From an uncultured Spirochaetia bacterium (GTDB lineage Bacteria > Spirochaetota > CALGPD01): a stretch of 8,837 nt of DNA. Made by a program: the position numbers and the translations under genes. Under the pieces are notes generated by a model, which worked only from the letters and a program-made list of their open reading frames with translations, did not search any database and was not told where the DNA came from. The stretch is taken from contig CALGPD010000119.1 in assembly GCA_937960625.1 (NCBI GenBank), positions 1 through 8,837 of the forward strand, read 5' to 3'. Of this stretch, positions 6,049 to 8,837 are shown in pieces (position 1 is the first letter of the stretch; each line of letters begins with the position of its first letter).

Positions 6049-7041
6049 ATGGAAAACACCAAGTCATTAAAACTCGATGTTGAACAATGTATAGGCTGCG
6101 GAACGTGTACTGAAGTTTGTCCCTTCAATGTTTACAAAATAGTAAATGATAAAGCGAAAATTATTAACATTAACGCATGTATCGAATGCGGGGCATGTGC
6201 AGCGAGTTGCCCGGTTGACGCGATTACAGTAAAAGGAAAGAAAACGGATATTAATGACAGTGAAATACATAAACGCATGCTTGGCAGTGAATGGGAAAAT
6301 TGGGACGGTAAAGCAGCTACGGTTAAACTTGATGAGCCCAAGCGCTTGTTTATCTTTTATTATTTCGTTTTTATTTTATTCAACACTGCTGCTTTATACG
6401 GAATCCTATATTTAATGAAACCGCGTTTAGATTCATGGCATAAATACGTTACTCTTGGTTTCTTCGCTGCTTTTACATTGTATCTAGCATTTCTATGGTT
6501 TTGGTTTATTATAATATTTCTAACTAGTTATACGGGTATAAAATTAAGGTTTATGCATAAAAAAGCCGGTTATCTTGTTCATAACGTAATAATGAAAATT
6601 TATAAAATATCTTCAATTTTCAGAACGGATAAAGACAAGGTCTCAAATTCATTCGTTAAAGTGGGTAACGAATTTATTAAATCAACGCATAAAAAACCAA
6701 AGCAAGAACGTTTGCTAATATTGCTCCCCCGCTGTTTAACCGGAGAAATTTTTAAAAGCGTAAAAAAAATGTGCAACGAACGGAATATTGAACTTGCAAT
6801 TGTAGAAGGTGGCACACTCGCGCGCAAAAAAATAATCGAGTTTAAACCTACATCAATTATCGGGGTTGCGTGTGAACGCGATGTTGTCGAAGGGATTAAA
6901 GATGTAGCTCCAAAATTCAGCGTACTTGGTTTATGTAATGAACGCCCTCAAGGGCCTTGCAGAAATACTACTATTAATATGGATTTATTAAAGGAACATA
7001 TTGATTATTTCCTCGGTGTAGATGGAAAAAGCCAAAGATAA
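6049..7041 (+). CDS. Membrane-anchored 2[4Fe-4S] ferredoxin-DUF116 fusion protein
   Basis: This 330-residue protein has three parts. Residues 9-62 are a bacterial ferredoxin domain with two complete cluster motifs, C14-C17-C20-C24 (CIGCGTCTEVCP) and C44-C47-C50-C54 (CIECGACAASCP), so two [4Fe-4S] clusters are expected. Residues about 99-123 and 133-160 are two membrane helices, leaving both ends probably in the cytoplasm. Residues 221-325 are DUF116 with LLPRCL (C229), GGTLARK, GVACERDVVEGI (C275), GLCNERPQGPC (C296, C304) and NTT. DUF116 has no established activity. The usual middle Cys cluster (a CxxCGxC-like stretch) between PRCL and GGTLAR is missing here. The start is ATG 6049 with AAGGA close upstream. 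A cyclase gene follows after 77 bases on the same strand, suggesting electron transfer linked to membrane lipid chemistry; that link is inference. Confidence 0.85.
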   Translation: MENTKSLKLDVEQCIGCGTCTEVCPFNVYKIVNDKAKIININACIECGACAASCPVDAITVKGKKTDINDSEIHKRMLGSEWENWDGKAATVKLDEPKRLFIFYYFVFILFNTAALYGILYLMKPRLDSWHKYVTLGFFAAFTLYLAFLWFWFIIIFLTSYTGIKLRFMHKKAGYLVHNVIMKIYKISSIFRTDKDKVSNSFVKVGNEFIKSTHKKPKQERLLILLPRCLTGEIFKSVKKMCNERNIELAIVEGGTLARKKIIEFKPTSIIGVACERDVVEGIKDVAPKFSVLGLCNERPQGPCRNTTINMDLLKEHIDYFLGVDGKSQR

Positions 7042-7104
7042 ATTCATTTTAGTATTTACGATTTTATTTTAATCTGATAAATTTAAACTCATAAAGAACT
7101 CAAC

Positions 7105-7121
7105 TCAGGAGATATAAAATG
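7105..7121 (+). promoter_or_regulatory. Ribosome binding site of the triterpene cyclase
   Basis: CAGGAGAT (about 7106-7113) lies about 6 bases before ATG 7119. It supports this start over a second in-frame ATG at 7164 and so supports the long N-terminal extension. Confidence 0.65.
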
Positions 7122-8837
7122 TCTGCTAAAAACGGGAAACAATTTAACAATAAAAAACAAACAATGGTTAAGGATTCTAAATTTTACGAAAAGCTTTTAA
7201 ATACTTATTTGCAGGGAAGCGTAGAAGCCGCGAAAACAGCACCCATTACAGACACAAAAATCAGCACAGCAACGAAAAAGGCTATAAAACATTTATTAAA
7301 ACAGCGAAAAAAAGATACTTTCTGGGACGGTAAAATAGAAGACACTCCTGCCCTAACCGCGCAATACATTTTATATATGCATTATATGGATATGGTTGAT
7401 AAAGAAAAACAAAAAAAATGTGTTAACTACTTATTAAACATTCAAAACGAAAACGGGTCATGGCGTATTTACGCGGGAGATGAGGGAGATTTATCTTACA
7501 CCATACATAGTTATTTCGGGCTTAAAGTAGCCGGTGTTGACCCTAATATCCCTGCAATGAAAAAAGCAAAGGAATATATTTTAAAAAACGGTGGCGCTGA
7601 AAAAGGAAATGTTGAAACACGTTTTTTATTAGCGCTGTTTGGTAAAAGTTCGTGGAAGCGGGCTGTACCGATTCCTCTCCACATTGTAATGCTGGGAAAA
7701 TGGTTCCCTTTAAGTATGTATAATATGGCATATTGGATCCGAGTTACTTTAGTATCTATGGGAATTTTATATTATTTGAAGCCAGTTAAGGATTTGGGAA
7801 CGTATTGTGATATTGATGAATTATGGCTTGATTTAAAAATGAAAAAAAAATATACATGCCCGAAAAAAGTTAAACCCTTTTCTATAGGAAATTTATTTTA
7901 TCAACTTTCAAAGTTTGCAAAATGGCTTGTTAAAGTGCTTCCTAAAGATAGAATGTTAAAAAAAGCTTTACGCTGGGTATTAGAACATCAGGATGAATCC
8001 GGAGACTGGGGCGGCATTTACCCCCCTATGATGTACGGCTCATTTATGTTAAAAGAAATGGGATATGATAACAACAGTGAAGTTATAGTTAAAGCTAAAC
8101 AGGCAATAGAACGTTTTCATTACGTTACTGAAGATGAAATAATGCAGATGTCATGTGTTTCTCCAATATGGGATACAGCCTGGGCGATTATTGCGCTAAA
8201 CCGTGCTGGAATGCCGTATGATGACAGCGTAATTCAAAAAGCAAAAGACTGGCTTTATTCAAAACAAATATGGGCGGAAGGCGACTGGAAAATTCACGCT
8301 CCGAATGCCAAACCAGGCATGTGGGCTTTTCAACATTACAACGACTATTACCCGGATACTGATGATACGGCCGTTGTTTTAATGGCTTTACAGGAATCAA
8401 TAAAGGACGGCAAAGAAAGTGAAATAAAAGGGTTTAAAGCCGGATGTGACTGGCTATATAATATGCAAAACCCGGATGGCGGTTGGGCGGCTTTTGAACG
8501 TAAAATTGATAAAAAGTTTTTATTAAAAATACCTTTAAACGATTTGGATAATTATATTGACCCGTCGACACCGGAGCTTACAGGCAGGATTTTAGAACTA
8601 TTCGGACGATTGGGGTTTAGTATTGATTCACCTTTTATTAAAAAAGGAATAGAATCCTTAAAAGTTCAACAGGAAGATTTCGGCAGCTGGGATGGAAAAT
8701 GGGGAGTTAATTATATTTACGGAGCATTTGGGGTTTTACGCGGTCTTGGTGCTATCGGATATAACATGAAAGAACCCTGGGTACAAAAATGTGTTCACTG
8801 GTTATTCAGCATTCAAAATCAGGACGGAGGATGGGGT
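7119..8837 (+). CDS. Squalene-hopene cyclase family triterpene cyclase, divergent (3' end outside window)
   Basis: These 573 codons read open to the right edge; family members are about 630-680 residues. Squalene-hopene cyclases protonate squalene and fold it into pentacyclic hopanoids at the cytoplasmic membrane. The acid motif DxDD is present as D413-T-D415-D416 within YYPDTDDTAVV, and W351-D352, W445 and GSWDGKWGVNYIYG (522-535) match the family. QW repeats are seen at Q109-W115, Q291-W297, Q450-W456, Q517-W524 and Q566-W572. An eye alignment to the Alicyclobacillus enzyme is almost gap-free (offset +37, then +39). Several residues of the deprotonation/water network differ: T41 is A78, E45 is Q82, E93 is H130, R127 is N164, W133 is L170, Q262 is Y301; P302 and Tyr at the Y267 site are kept. 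H451 is R490 and Y420 is F459. The product is therefore uncertain. It has a Lys/Asn-rich N-terminal extension of about 37 residues. It is probably co-transcribed with the ferredoxin-DUF116 gene. Confidence 0.9.
   Translation, partial: MSAKNGKQFNNKKQTMVKDSKFYEKLLNTYLQGSVEAAKTAPITDTKISTATKKAIKHLLKQRKKDTFWDGKIEDTPALTAQYILYMHYMDMVDKEKQKKCVNYLLNIQNENGSWRIYAGDEGDLSYTIHSYFGLKVAGVDPNIPAMKKAKEYILKNGGAEKGNVETRFLLALFGKSSWKRAVPIPLHIVMLGKWFPLSMYNMAYWIRVTLVSMGILYYLKPVKDLGTYCDIDELWLDLKMKKKYTCPKKVKPFSIGNLFYQLSKFAKWLVKVLPKDRMLKKALRWVLEHQDESGDWGGIYPPMMYGSFMLKEMGYDNNSEVIVKAKQAIERFHYVTEDEIMQMSCVSPIWDTAWAIIALNRAGMPYDDSVIQKAKDWLYSKQIWAEGDWKIHAPNAKPGMWAFQHYNDYYPDTDDTAVVLMALQESIKDGKESEIKGFKAGCDWLYNMQNPDGGWAAFERKIDKKFLLKIPLNDLDNYIDPSTPELTGRILELFGRLGFSIDSPFIKKGIESLKVQQEDFGSWDGKWGVNYIYGAFGVLRGLGAIGYNMKEPWVQKCVHWLFSIQNQDGGWG

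Noticed and set aside
8355..8600. H451R and Y420F relative to the Alicyclobacillus cyclase as evidence of a new activity
   Set aside because: As I recall, Arg and Phe occur at these sites in ordinary bacterial hopene cyclases, so these two changes alone say little.

Overview
The window is AT-rich (roughly two thirds A+T by eye) and comes from a bacterium with ordinary bacterial gene structure. Several genes have AAGGAG-type ribosome binding sites, ATG or GTG starts are used, and all six complete genes end in TAA. Two secreted lipoproteins with a relaxed lipobox (a bulky residue before or near the Cys, then Lys-Lys) and a triterpene cyclase suggest a Gram-negative-type organism. A spirochaete or a similar AT-rich environmental lineage is one possibility, but the sequence does not settle the taxonomy.

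Layout. Positions 1-3009 hold four genes on the minus strand with gaps of 32-80 bases, so they are probably co-transcribed. In transcription order they are an MBL-fold metallo-hydrolase (GTG start at 3009), an isocitrate-lyase/PEP-mutase family enzyme of the methylisocitrate-lyase type, a polytopic CPBP-like membrane protein whose Glu-Glu motif is Gln-Gln, and the 5' end of prfA (release factor 1), which runs off the left edge. Positions 3010-3289 form an AT-rich divergent control region. Positions 3290-5885 hold two tandem, paralogous lipoproteins built from bacterial SH3 and Lcl/DUF1566 (C-type-lectin-like fold) domains. The second carries the order SH3-DUF1566-SH3-DUF1566-DUF1566. After a 163-base gap with a candidate promoter comes a second plus-strand unit. 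It has a membrane-anchored protein with an 8-Cys ferredoxin domain fused to DUF116 (6049-7041), then a squalene-hopene-cyclase-family enzyme (7119 to the right edge, incomplete).

How the genes may work together. The ferredoxin-DUF116 protein and the cyclase look like a two-gene lipid unit, a redox protein next to a membrane triterpene cyclase. The cyclase keeps the DxDD protonation motif. However, by an eye alignment to the Alicyclobacillus enzyme, most residues of the final deprotonation/water network are replaced (T41A, E45Q, E93H, R127N, W133L, Q262Y). This is the most interesting signal in the window, because the enzyme may end its cyclisation differently from a standard hopene synthase. 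The minus-strand genes look like unrelated housekeeping or metabolic genes grouped with prfA.
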